Origin: an uncultured Bacilli bacterium
GTDB lineage: Bacteria; Bacillota_I; Bacilli_A; RF39; UBA660
NCBI GenBank assembly: GCA_910577505.1
Contig: CAJTLN010000002.1
Span: 62,001-126,000 of the forward strand
DNA length: 64,000 nucleotides
Reading direction: 5' to 3'
The translations under genes were made by a program, and so were the position numbers. Position 1 is the first letter of the stretch. Each line of letters starts with the position of its first letter. A model generated the notes under the pieces. That model was not told where the DNA came from. It saw only the letters and a program-made list of their open reading frames with translations, and made no database searches. Positions 33,427 through 41,637 of this stretch are shown here, piece by piece.

Positions 33427-34389
33427 ATGCCCACTTGTTATGTTGTAGATTTGTTTCAGTATGAAGTTGATGGAAGAAAAGAAATTGATGTAGTTGAGTT
33501 TAATCCTTTTCATTCATCAGGAGTTTATTTATATAATTCTGCTATAGAAAAGGGTGAAGATTTATTACATAAAGATATGAATAAAGTCTCATATGAATAT
33601 AGTGATAAAATTTTAGAATGTGTATTAAATGGTCAAATGATAAATGAAAGATCTCCTTTATATAAAGTACATGATACCTTTGCTAATAAATTATTAGGTA
33701 TTTGTGTATGTGGGGTTGATGGTGGTGGATTATTTACAGATGTAAAAATAACAGAAGATAACTATGCTGCACATAATCCTATTTTAAGTTTTGGTAAATC
33801 ATCTAAAATAACTGGTGAATTTGATTTAGGTTTTGAAATATTAAGTGATGCTGATTTAAAATCTTTTTCTGAAGAAAGCATGGAAGCTCCTAATATTATT
33901 TCTACTAGTCAAGATATTATTATAGGAACTAGTTGTTATCAAAATGCACATAGTGGTAATTTAGTATCAATAACAGGAGATGGAGGAAATGCTTGGGGAT
34001 TTTATGGACCAGCTTATAAAAAGTTAGCTCCTAGTTGGAAACTTTATGAATACTGGCGAGATAATCCAGATGGCTTAACTGACATAGAATTAATAGAACA
34101 TTATATAAAAGAATATTTTTATCATCGTTTAGAAAAACTCAATACAAAAGAATTACTTTATGAATTTAAAGAGAGATTTGGTAAAGAAATTATTTTGTTA
34201 TGTCATGAGTTACCAAGTGAATCTGATATTATGAGTAAAGAACATTTCTGTCATAGAAGAGTTGATGCTGATTTTATAGAGCTTACAACAGGAATAGTTA
34301 TTCCAGAAATTAGTATAGATGAAAATGGTGATATTAAGTATCATAAGCAACCAGATTATAAACCTATGTTGAAGAAGTTAATGAAATAA
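33427..34389 (+). CDS. C-terminal part of the ATP-grasp gene with a DUF488-like domain
   Basis: 320 residues from ATG 33427, which has no ribosome binding site, as expected for an internal Met of a broken gene. The first 40 residues complete an ATP-grasp domain (CYVVDLFQYEVDGR, VVEFNPFHSSGVYLYN, the metal-binding E-x-N). Residues from about 155 on resemble DUF488: IIIGTSCYQN, then ILLCHELPSE and EHFCHRRVDADFIEL near the end. The fusion of an ATP-grasp ligase with a DUF488-like domain is unusual. An intrinsic terminator follows. Confidence 0.65.
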   Translation: MPTCYVVDLFQYEVDGRKEIDVVEFNPFHSSGVYLYNSAIEKGEDLLHKDMNKVSYEYSDKILECVLNGQMINERSPLYKVHDTFANKLLGICVCGVDGGGLFTDVKITEDNYAAHNPILSFGKSSKITGEFDLGFEILSDADLKSFSEESMEAPNIISTSQDIIIGTSCYQNAHSGNLVSITGDGGNAWGFYGPAYKKLAPSWKLYEYWRDNPDGLTDIELIEHYIKEYFYHRLEKLNTKELLYEFKERFGKEIILLCHELPSESDIMSKEHFCHRRVDADFIELTTGIVIPEISIDENGDIKYHKQPDYKPMLKKLMK

Positions 34390-34417
34390 AAGAAAATTGG
34401 AAAGATTTTCTTTTTTT
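34389..34417 (+). terminator. intrinsic terminator
   Basis: AAAGAAAAT, loop, ATTTTCTTT and T tract just after the stop at 34389. Confidence 0.7.
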
Positions 34418-34428
34418 ATGATATACTA

Positions 34429-34437
34429 AATTTCAAC
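34429..34437 (+). promoter_or_regulatory. extended -10 promoter
   Basis: TGATATACT lies 14 bases before ATG 34452, with the CTTGGGGGG ribosome binding site between. Confidence 0.5.
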
Positions 34438-34451
34438 TTGGGGGGATTTAG

Positions 34452-35327
34452 ATGGAGATTTGTGATAATATTTTGAATAGTGTAGAATTTAAAACTATTA
34501 GAAGATATAATGATATATATCGTCAAGTATATATGGATTTTTGCAGAGAATCTGGTAAATCTTTTAATTTTTGGGATGAAAATGCTTCTTATAGTAGTAA
34601 GGTATGGAACTTATTGTATGAATATGTTTATGAATCTAGATATACGGCATTGTTTTTTGAGATAATGAAAAAATATGGATATAATATGCGTCAAGAAATT
34701 AAGGATGCTATGCACCATTTAGGATTATTAAAAGACCCTAATAAAAATTCAGCTATTATAAATAAATATATTAATTCTCCAGTTATACAAGATATTAGTT
34801 TTGATGGAAAAAGTAAGTTTACGATAGAAAGTGAAAGATTTGGAAAGTTTGTTTTTGAACTAGCGTCATCTTTTTATGGAGATAACGAAAGATTAGTTAA
34901 TTATGTAAAAAATAATAAGTTATCTAATCAATGTCATAATCATACATATTATTTATCTTCTATATTCCCCAATTTTTACGCTGTAACGTCATTATGTAAA
35001 TCATATTTTGGTGGCAACTATATACATTCATATACGTATGATAAAGAGAGAGATTTAGTTATAGATTTATGTTCGAATGCAGTTGTAAGTAAAGAGTCTT
35101 ACTATAGTATATTTAAACCGCGAGAGGTTTCTTCAGTATTAAATGATCAAGTATGGTATGAACTTGGTATTGTTAATGATAAGAGCCGTCAAACAACAAA
35201 TAGATGTTATATTTTAAAGATTGCACTGTTTAAATTATATTTAGAAAGTATTAAATATAGAGGAGTATTAGAAGATGCTCCTTCTAGTTATGTTTATACA
35301 AAAAATAACTCTACAAATTGTAGATAA
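34452..35327 (+). CDS. possible papain-like cysteine hydrolase, unknown
   Basis: 291 residues with no signal peptide. Residues 158-215 carry a plausible Cys-His-Asp order: Cys161 in NQCHNHTYYLSSIF, His192 in YIHSYTYD and Asp205 in LVIDLCSNAV. This spacing is short but seen in papain/transglutaminase-like proteins. The N-terminal 150 residues are helical and unrecognised. The catalytic reading is inference. Strong GGGGGG ribosome binding site. Confidence 0.55.
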   Translation: MEICDNILNSVEFKTIRRYNDIYRQVYMDFCRESGKSFNFWDENASYSSKVWNLLYEYVYESRYTALFFEIMKKYGYNMRQEIKDAMHHLGLLKDPNKNSAIINKYINSPVIQDISFDGKSKFTIESERFGKFVFELASSFYGDNERLVNYVKNNKLSNQCHNHTYYLSSIFPNFYAVTSLCKSYFGGNYIHSYTYDKERDLVIDLCSNAVVSKESYYSIFKPREVSSVLNDQVWYELGIVNDKSRQTTNRCYILKIALFKLYLESIKYRGVLEDAPSSYVYTKNNSTNCR

Positions 35328-35344
35328 AATGGTTAAATTACTGA

Positions 35345-35353
35345 TGCTATAAT
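35345..35353 (+). promoter_or_regulatory. extended -10 promoter of the HTH-CYTH gene
   Basis: TGCTATAAT lies 17 bases before ATG 35371; AGGTGAG lies between. Confidence 0.55.
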
Positions 35354-35370
35354 TAAATCAGGTGAGATGT

Positions 35371-36111
35371 ATGAAGATAGGAAATAGAATTAAAGATTTA
35401 AGAAATGAAAAGAAAATAACACAAAAAGAACTAGCAGATATATTATTTGTTAGTGATAAAGCGGTATCTAGTTGGGAAGCTAATAGGACTGAACCTAGTT
35501 TAGAACTGATAATTAAGTTAAGTGAAGTATTTGATTGTAGTACTAGTTATTTGATTTACGGGGAAGTAAGTAGAAGTGATATCGAAACAGAAATAAAAAT
35601 TAAATTAAGCGAAGATGAATATAAGAACTTAGAATTATTAATGGAACAGAATGCTGAGTTCATGAGAGAAAATCATCATGTAGATACATATTATCAGCCA
35701 AAGCATAGAAAGTTCGTCAAGGAAGGAACTATAAATGAATGGTTACGAATTGGTGAACGTGGTAATAAAAATATAATAAATTATAAAAATTGGTACGATA
35801 ATTATTGTGATGAGTTTGAAGTAGAGATAGATGATGTAAATAATTTAAATAAAATATTTGATAAGATTGGTTTAGAGAAAATAGCTACTGTTGACAAGGT
35901 AAGAAAAACTTATTTTTATTTAGATAAGTATGAAGTGGCTTTAGATACTGTAAAAGATTTAGGATACTTTGTAGAGATAGAAGTTAAAAAGTATGAAAAA
36001 TCAGCAGATTTAGAATATGATGAATTACTTAGAGTAGCTAAGAGAATTAATTTAAATTTAGATAACCAAGATAGAAAAGGGTATCCATATTATTTATTAG
36101 ACATTAAGTAA
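35371..36111 (+). CDS. XRE-type HTH regulator fused to a CYTH domain
   Basis: 246 residues from ATG 35371. Residues 1-65 are an XRE-family DNA-binding helix-turn-helix (GNRIKDLRNEKKITQKELAD, VSDKAVSSWE). Residues 71-246 form a CYTH-like triphosphate tunnel domain: the ETEIKIKL opening (ExExK), then DTYYQPKHRKF, EWLRIGERG, KNWYDNYCDEFEVEIDD and a final YFVEIEVKKY. These match CyaB/thiamine-triphosphatase-type proteins. The arrangement suggests a regulator that senses or hydrolyses a phosphorylated ligand. The cupin gene follows after 23 bases and may be co-transcribed. Confidence 0.82.
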   Translation: MKIGNRIKDLRNEKKITQKELADILFVSDKAVSSWEANRTEPSLELIIKLSEVFDCSTSYLIYGEVSRSDIETEIKIKLSEDEYKNLELLMEQNAEFMRENHHVDTYYQPKHRKFVKEGTINEWLRIGERGNKNIINYKNWYDNYCDEFEVEIDDVNNLNKIFDKIGLEKIATVDKVRKTYFYLDKYEVALDTVKDLGYFVEIEVKKYEKSADLEYDELLRVAKRINLNLDNQDRKGYPYYLLDIK

Positions 36112-36134
36112 TAATTAGGAAAGAAGGTATTATA

Positions 36135-36611
36135 GTGAATGATAAAATAGTTATAAAGAATATAAATGATATTAGTAAAAAATATAAAAATGAACATGAA
36201 GGCTATGAATATAATAAATATGAAGTAACTAAGAGAAAAGATTTTAGTCAAGCTTATGTATGTTTTTATGAAATAATGCCTGGGAAAGCGGCATTTCCTA
36301 AACATTATCATTCTTATAATACTGAATGCTTTTATATAATAGATGGTGAAGGTTTAATTTTAGGTAAAGATACTGAATATTTAGTAAAAAAAGGAGATAT
36401 AATTGTTTTTCCTTGTGGAGAAGAGGGAACTCATAAATTGATAAATACTTCGAATGTTGAAAAGTTAGTTTACCTTGATGTTGATACTACTAATTCTCCT
36501 GATATAGTTCATTATGTTGATTCAGATAAAATAGGAATTATAGAACACAATATATCTAGTACTTTTTATAGAAATAATGATGATGTAGATTATTTTGATG
36601 GGGAAGAATAA
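36135..36611 (+). CDS. cupin-domain protein
   Basis: 158 residues from GTG 36135, preceded by AAGAAGG. A single small cupin barrel: AFPKHYHSYNTECFYIIDGEG gives the H-x-H and Glu metal ligands and GEEGTHKLIN gives the later His. Comparable small cupins bind a metal and act as isomerases, dioxygenases or sensors. The ligand is not readable. The C-terminus (VDSDKIGII) is unrecognised. Probably in the operon of the HTH-CYTH regulator. Confidence 0.7.
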   Translation: MNDKIVIKNINDISKKYKNEHEGYEYNKYEVTKRKDFSQAYVCFYEIMPGKAAFPKHYHSYNTECFYIIDGEGLILGKDTEYLVKKGDIIVFPCGEEGTHKLINTSNVEKLVYLDVDTTNSPDIVHYVDSDKIGIIEHNISSTFYRNNDDVDYFDGEE

Positions 36612-36668
36612 TTTCTTGTAATATAAAATGCTTATATAGTATAATCTTTATGAATAGAGGTTTATATT

Positions 36669-37847
36669 ATGAAAAAGAAAGTTCTGATAGGTTTAATTAT
36701 TGTAATTGTGTTTGTTTTATTAGGAATAGGAATTTTTGTTTTTGTAGATAAAAAAAGCAAAGATAAAGAATTTCCTAAAGAAGAGATAAGATTAGATGTT
36801 AAAGAGAAACTTATATTAGAATATGGAAGTGAAATACCAAAGTTTTCTTCTTTCTGTTCTTATGAAGGATTAGAAGATGTAAAAATAGAAATATATTTTG
36901 ATGGTAAGTTATATGAGGAAGATTCTTTAAAAGAATTAGGAGAATATAAAGTTAAGATTATTGTAAAAGATGAGACTTATGATTCAATAATTATTGTAGA
37001 AGATAATGAAGGTCCATTACTTGAGTTGAAAGATGTTGTGATAGACCAAGGAGACAAATATGATTTAAAAGATTTTGTCTTGAAATGTGAAGATAATACA
37101 GGTGAAGAGTGTTTATTAGAATTTGCAACAGAAGAAATGAAAAGTTATACAGAATCTGGTATTTATGATATTTCTATTGTTGCGAAAGATTCTAGTGGTA
37201 ATGTGACTAAGATAGAAACAAAACTTATTATAAATAAAAAAGAAGATAAAAAGACTGAAAGTAGTAAAAATACTTCTAGTAATAAAAGTACTTCTAACAA
37301 AAATACATCTAGTAAAGATAATGATACATCTAAGGTTGAACCAGTTGTTACTTATAAATATGGAGTTAAAATAACTACTATAGGAAACAAAACTACTTAT
37401 GACAGAACTACTTTTAATGCAACAACTAATGATTTAAAGGATGAAGCTCTACAACAAAAGTCAAAAGAACAAAATAATATTAATCAAATTTTGTCTGAAA
37501 CAAATAAATATAGAACTGAACTAGGGATAGAGCCTCTAACTTTGGATGATACTATGACTACAGCAGCAAATATAAGAGCTTTAGAAATGGCGTGGGGAAA
37601 TAAAACTTCTCATACTAGACCAGATGGAAGAGATTGTTTTTCTATTTTAGATGAATTTAATGTATTTTATTTTTCTTCTGGGGAGAATATAGCACGGGGA
37701 CAAAAAAATGGTTCTACAGCTGCATCATGGTGGCGTAATTCTCCTGGTCATTATGCCAATATGACAAATAAATATTTTACTAAGATAGGTATCGGAGTTT
37801 ATAAGTTTAATGGTCAATATTACTATGTACAATTATTTACAAATTAA
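36669..37847 (+). CDS. membrane-anchored CAP/SCP-domain protein
   Basis: 392 residues. An N-terminal transmembrane helix (about 5-27) is followed by two Ig-like beta domains of DUF5011/Big type (residues about 40-195; VEDNEGPLLELKD, IYDISIVAKDSSGNV). Next is a Ser/Asn/Lys-rich linker (about 200-225). The C-terminal CAP (SCP/PR1) domain covers 265-392 with ETNKYRTELGIEPL, SHTRPDG, SSGENIARG and WRNSPGHYANM. CAP proteins are extracellular and of varied function. Converges on the YitT-like gene with a shared terminator. Confidence 0.85.
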   Translation: MKKKVLIGLIIVIVFVLLGIGIFVFVDKKSKDKEFPKEEIRLDVKEKLILEYGSEIPKFSSFCSYEGLEDVKIEIYFDGKLYEEDSLKELGEYKVKIIVKDETYDSIIIVEDNEGPLLELKDVVIDQGDKYDLKDFVLKCEDNTGEECLLEFATEEMKSYTESGIYDISIVAKDSSGNVTKIETKLIINKKEDKKTESSKNTSSNKSTSNKNTSSKDNDTSKVEPVVTYKYGVKITTIGNKTTYDRTTFNATTNDLKDEALQQKSKEQNNINQILSETNKYRTELGIEPLTLDDTMTTAANIRALEMAWGNKTSHTRPDGRDCFSILDEFNVFYFSSGENIARGQKNGSTAASWWRNSPGHYANMTNKYFTKIGIGVYKFNGQYYYVQLFTN

Positions 37848-37875
37848 AAAAAGAAATTTAGGTATTTCTTTTTTT
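37845..37875. terminator. bidirectional terminator
   Basis: AAAAAAAGAAAT, TTAGGT loop and ATTTCTTTTTTT between the CAP gene and the YitT-like gene, usable from both sides. Confidence 0.75.
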
Positions 37876-38454
37876 CTTTAGAATTAGATTTATAATAATA
37901 CTAGATATGGCGATGACAATTATGGAATAAATAGCTTTTAAAAAGCCGAAATGAAAATATCCAAGAATGATTATGATACCATTTACGATAAAGTTAGCAG
38001 TTGATATTTTTATATGAGTAAATTTGTTTACTAGGAGATTTACTATAGATATGCCTCCAGATGAAAATCCTAAGTAATATATGAATCCACCAGTTATACC
38101 ACATATAATTCCAGCAATAATAGACCAAAGTAGATTGAAGTTTTCAGGTAAGGTGAAAAAAGGAATGAAACTGGTGATTTTTATGAATAAGGGATATGCA
38201 AATGTAGCAATTAGAGCGCTATAAGTATTATCTTTAGTTAATAAAAAGTAACTAGTTATTATAGCAATTATATTAATTATAAAAACAATAGTAGATGGTT
38301 TTATTTTTAGCAAGTGATTTATTAAAATTGCAACACCTTGTGTGCCACCTGTTACTAGATTTAGTGGTTTTAATATAAAATTAAAGTTAAGAGCGGCGAA
38401 GAATAAGCAGATTAATAAAAAAGTAACATTCTTAAAGTTTTTTATGTTTTTCAT
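37858..38454 (-). CDS. YitT-like membrane protein, short form
   Basis: 198 residues with five transmembrane helices. It starts like YitT/DUF161 proteins (LNFNFILKPLNLVTGGTQGVAILI), with later GGFIYYLGFSSGGISI. Full-length YitT members (about 280 residues) add a C-terminal DUF2179 domain that is missing here. Function of the family is poorly defined (membrane transport suspected). Downstream of the lysR gene on the same strand but separated by that gene's terminator. Confidence 0.78.
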   Translation of the reverse strand: MKNIKNFKNVTFLLICLFFAALNFNFILKPLNLVTGGTQGVAILINHLLKIKPSTIVFIINIIAIITSYFLLTKDNTYSALIATFAYPLFIKITSFIPFFTLPENFNLLWSIIAGIICGITGGFIYYLGFSSGGISIVNLLVNKFTHIKISTANFIVNGIIIILGYFHFGFLKAIYSIIVIAISSIIINLILKKKRNT

Positions 38455-38495
38455 AGGTTCACCTTTTTTTACTTTCTTGTAATAGTATTACCAAA

Positions 38496-38524
38496 TAAAA
38501 AAAAGATATTAGTTATATAATATC
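38496..38524 (-). terminator. terminator of the lysR gene (minus strand)
   Basis: On the minus strand GATATT, loop and AATATC followed by eight T's, overlapping the stop region. Confidence 0.65.
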
Positions 38525-39413
38525 AATTTTTTTGTGTCATTAAATCTATTAACTTTTTTACACTATAGTTAGGAACAGTTTTATCAAGAGTAATTATACC
38601 AATATATCTTTTAGGAACTTTGGGTGTTACTTTTATTTCATATAGTTTTTTAGCTTTTAGTTCATCTTCTATAAACTCTTTGGTAGCATAACCTATACCA
38701 AAACCAGAAGATACAAAGTCCATTATTAGATTGTAACTAACTACTTCCATTTTAGGCTTTATATTTACCTTATTATTTTTTAAATAATTATCTAAATATT
38801 CACGAGTATTGGATGGATTTTTTTGAAATAATAGTGGGTAGTTATTTAAGTCTTTTAAATTAAGTTTTCCTTTTGTTAGTTCATAATACTTTTTATTACC
38901 AACAAAGATATCTTGGACATCTAATACTTTAGTTATTTTAAGATCCTTAGCTTCTTTCATAGGTAGATTTAGAAGAAGAATGTCTAATGAACCATTTCTT
39001 AAGTCTTTAAGAAGATTTTCAGTAAGAGAATTTACGATTTTTATTTCAATATTAGGATATGTTTCGTGAAATTCAGCTAGATATGGCATTAGAACATGTT
39101 TGGATACTGTAGTGCTTGCTCCAATTCTTATTAGTCCATAGTCTAGATTTTTTAAGTTTGTTAAAGCATTTTCACCGTTAGTGAAGCTTTCAACACCACT
39201 TTTTACGTAATCAAATAAGACTTTTCCTTCATCTGTTAAAATAACACCTTTTTTGGTTCTTATAAAGAGTGTTAAACCAAGCTGATCTTCTAGTGATTTA
39301 ATTTGCCATGTAACAGCTGGTTGAGAAATAAGCAATTCTTCAGCAGCTTTAGAAATACTTCCACTTGTTGCAACATGGTAGAAAATACGATATGATTCAT
39401 AGTTAATATTCAT
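38523..39413 (-). CDS. LysR-family transcriptional regulator
   Basis: 296 residues from ATG at 39413 (minus strand), preceded by AAGGAG. The winged helix-turn-helix is at the N-terminus (YRIFYHVATSGSISKAAEELLISQPAVTWQIKSLEDQLG), followed by a LysR substrate-binding domain with LIRIGASTTVSKH and GFGIGYATKEF. It is divergent from the DUF2099 gene with 110 bases between them, the usual layout for a LysR regulator and its target. The effector is unknown. Confidence 0.9.
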   Translation of the reverse strand: MNINYESYRIFYHVATSGSISKAAEELLISQPAVTWQIKSLEDQLGLTLFIRTKKGVILTDEGKVLFDYVKSGVESFTNGENALTNLKNLDYGLIRIGASTTVSKHVLMPYLAEFHETYPNIEIKIVNSLTENLLKDLRNGSLDILLLNLPMKEAKDLKITKVLDVQDIFVGNKKYYELTKGKLNLKDLNNYPLLFQKNPSNTREYLDNYLKNNKVNIKPKMEVVSYNLIMDFVSSGFGIGYATKEFIEDELKAKKLYEIKVTPKVPKRYIGIITLDKTVPNYSVKKLIDLMTQKN

Positions 39414-39523
39414 AAATAAGTTCTCCTTATATTTAATATAAAAAAAATATATTTTTCTTATATCATAAATTGACATATAATGCAATTAGAAAGAGATGCA
39501 TCCTTTATGAAAGGAAGATTTAA

Positions 39524-41314
39524 ATGGCAAGTCATAGTGGACTTAAATATATTCTGGAAACTAAAAAGGGATATGTAAAGGAAGATGGTGGATTCACTGA
39601 TAATAAGGAAGAAGCGATGTTAATTGATTTTTGGCAATTTGGATTTGGACCAAGTGCTGAAGAAGTTTATAAAAGATTAGGATTTAATAATCAAGAAGTA
39701 ATGGATAGTGGAGTTTCTTTTCATACTATTGTGTCTTCGTATGAAGGAAGGGATTTGACAGGTATTTATTATTACGAATTAATGGGATATGATTATAAAG
39801 AAGCTTATAATAAATCGAGAAATGATTATTTTTATTATAATTTATGTAATGATAATAATTATATAGCTTATAAAAAGATGATGGAAGATAGTGTTTTTAA
39901 ATATTTTAAATCACATAAGGAAGTAGTAAATGTATTAAATACTGATGATGGAAATTTAGCTTTGTTTCAAACTAATGAGGAAGATGAAATAATATTAGGA
40001 GGGGATTTAAAATATTATTATTCAGAAAATGGAAGAATATTTAGATATACGATTCCTTTAAAGAATCCTCATGTTGAAAGATATTTTGATATAGATGAAG
40101 ATAAAATAAGCTATTATAATCATTTTCAACAAGATGGAATAGATGAGTACTTTAAAAGAAGATTTAATGAAGAAAAATTTAGTTGGGGATTAAATTTTAA
40201 TACAAAGTTATTAGATATAGGGATTCAAGATGATAAGTTAGTAATGTATTTAGATGATTGGACTAATATTAATGGTAATAAGGTTGCTAAGAAGGTTAAT
40301 TCTGTTTTAAGGGATTATTATGAAATGAAAGAAATGCATATTACTAGAATGTTTGGTAGTTATATTATTTTGCAAAGGGTTAATGAGGAATTAAAAGCAG
40401 TGGAGGCAACACCAGTACCAATTAAATATTGTCCATTAATGGTTAAATTATTAAAAGAAGTAGGTGGAGATGGTAGTGAAGCTTTTATTGAAGCAATTAG
40501 AACAGAAGATGTTGCTACACAAACAAGAATGATGTGTGAGCTAATAAATAATGTTGTAATTAAAGGTGGTTATTTTGATACTAATCGACCACTTAATTCT
40601 TGTGAAGCTAATGTATTATTTGGAGCAAGTGAAACTATTTCTTCAGCATTTAAAGGTAGTATGGTAGATGCTGCTGTAATAGTATCTAATAATTTGGGAA
40701 CGATTATTACGACAAATGATATTAATACACAAGGAGCAGTTAAAAGAATGACTGGTTTATTTTATACTAGTCCTTCAGAAACTATAATGAATGAAGCTAA
40801 TAATTCTAAAATTATTCCAGTATTTCCATATTCAGCAAGAATAGATCAAGTAGAGGGCGTTAAGGAAGCAATTAGAAGGGGATATAAAAAAATTGCTGTT
40901 ACTTTAGCAGCACAGGATAATGAATTGTTAGATGAAATATCTAAATTAGAAAGAGAAGGTATAACAATTTATAAGTTTGGATTATGTTCAACAGGTATAA
41001 ATGAAAAAACAGCTGAGAAAATGCTTGAATATGCTGATATTGTTTGGTCTTGTGCTTCAAAGTATGTTAAAGAATATATTGAACCAAATGCAATTGCACA
41101 GGTTGGAATAAAAATTCCAGTACATATAATGACTAAGAAAGGGTGGGAATTAGTTAGGAATCACTTAGAGTATATGGTTAATCAAGATATAGAAAATGTT
41201 GAGTTAAAAAAAGGAGAAGAAAAGCCAGTATTTTTAAATAGTGATGATGGTATAAAGAGACTAGTTAAGAAGGATATAAGAAAGTGTAGTGATTGTCCTC
41301 ATCCTTGTATATAA
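39524..41314 (+). CDS. DUF2099-like (methanogenesis marker 8) protein with a novel N-terminal part
   Basis: 596 residues, cytoplasmic. From about residue 340 it follows the DUF2099/methanogenesis-marker-8 pattern: FGASETISSAFKGSMVDAAVIVSNNLGTIIT, then RMTGLFYTSPSETIM, RIDQVEGVKEAIRRGYKKIAVTLAA, FGLCSTGI and ADIVWSCASKYVKEY...QVGIKIPVH. The first 300 residues are unrecognised. The C-terminus ends in a CSDCPHPC cluster that could bind metal. In archaea MMP8 is linked to methanogenesis without a defined reaction. It is controlled probably by the divergent LysR gene. The ribosome binding site is GAAAGGAAG. Confidence 0.68.
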   Translation: MASHSGLKYILETKKGYVKEDGGFTDNKEEAMLIDFWQFGFGPSAEEVYKRLGFNNQEVMDSGVSFHTIVSSYEGRDLTGIYYYELMGYDYKEAYNKSRNDYFYYNLCNDNNYIAYKKMMEDSVFKYFKSHKEVVNVLNTDDGNLALFQTNEEDEIILGGDLKYYYSENGRIFRYTIPLKNPHVERYFDIDEDKISYYNHFQQDGIDEYFKRRFNEEKFSWGLNFNTKLLDIGIQDDKLVMYLDDWTNINGNKVAKKVNSVLRDYYEMKEMHITRMFGSYIILQRVNEELKAVEATPVPIKYCPLMVKLLKEVGGDGSEAFIEAIRTEDVATQTRMMCELINNVVIKGGYFDTNRPLNSCEANVLFGASETISSAFKGSMVDAAVIVSNNLGTIITTNDINTQGAVKRMTGLFYTSPSETIMNEANNSKIIPVFPYSARIDQVEGVKEAIRRGYKKIAVTLAAQDNELLDEISKLEREGITIYKFGLCSTGINEKTAEKMLEYADIVWSCASKYVKEYIEPNAIAQVGIKIPVHIMTKKGWELVRNHLEYMVNQDIENVELKKGEEKPVFLNSDDGIKRLVKKDIRKCSDCPHPCI

Positions 41315-41442
41315 AATTATTTAAATTTTTTTGGAGAAAATGAATCAAAATTTGATGAAATACAGAGTATCAAGCTTGGACATATGATAATTCTGAGTTT
41401 ACTCTTAAAGAATATTCAAAAGGTAGGTCTAGATAATAAAAA

Positions 41443-41468
41443 TTATCGCTTTTATAGCGATTTTTTTA
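41443..41468 (+). terminator. intrinsic terminator
   Basis: ATCGCT, TTTAT loop, AGCGAT and T tract; ends transcription from the DUF2099 gene. Confidence 0.75.
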
Positions 41469-41506
41469 TTATGTGAAAATTTTATTTGTATTTAAGTTAG
41501 AAAAAC

Positions 41507-41534
41507 TTGAATTTGTTAAGTTTTGTGTTATAAT
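41507..41534 (+). promoter_or_regulatory. promoter of the giant surface protein
   Basis: TTGAAT (41507-41512), 16-base spacer, TATAAT (41529-41534) with an extended TGn at 41526. The leader of about 100 bases is long for this window. Confidence 0.65.
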
Positions 41535-41637
41535 ATCTTGAAATTAAATTTTATGTTTTTGGAATATTATTAACTTAAAAGTTCCAGATGCTTGTTTTGT
41601 TTTTAATATTTCAGATGGTGAAGGGGTAAGGATATTA

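Larger units (their letters stand above)
41315..41637 (+). other. intergenic region with terminator and promoter; no convincing gene
   Basis: About 320 bases. The first half has a short coding-like stretch ending at TAA near 41434 (reads AWTYDNSEFTLKEYSKGRSR) with no start, possibly a gene remnant. It then contains a terminator (41443-41468) and the promoter of the giant surface protein (41507-41534). The last 100 bases are its leader. I see no structured RNA element. Confidence 0.5.
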
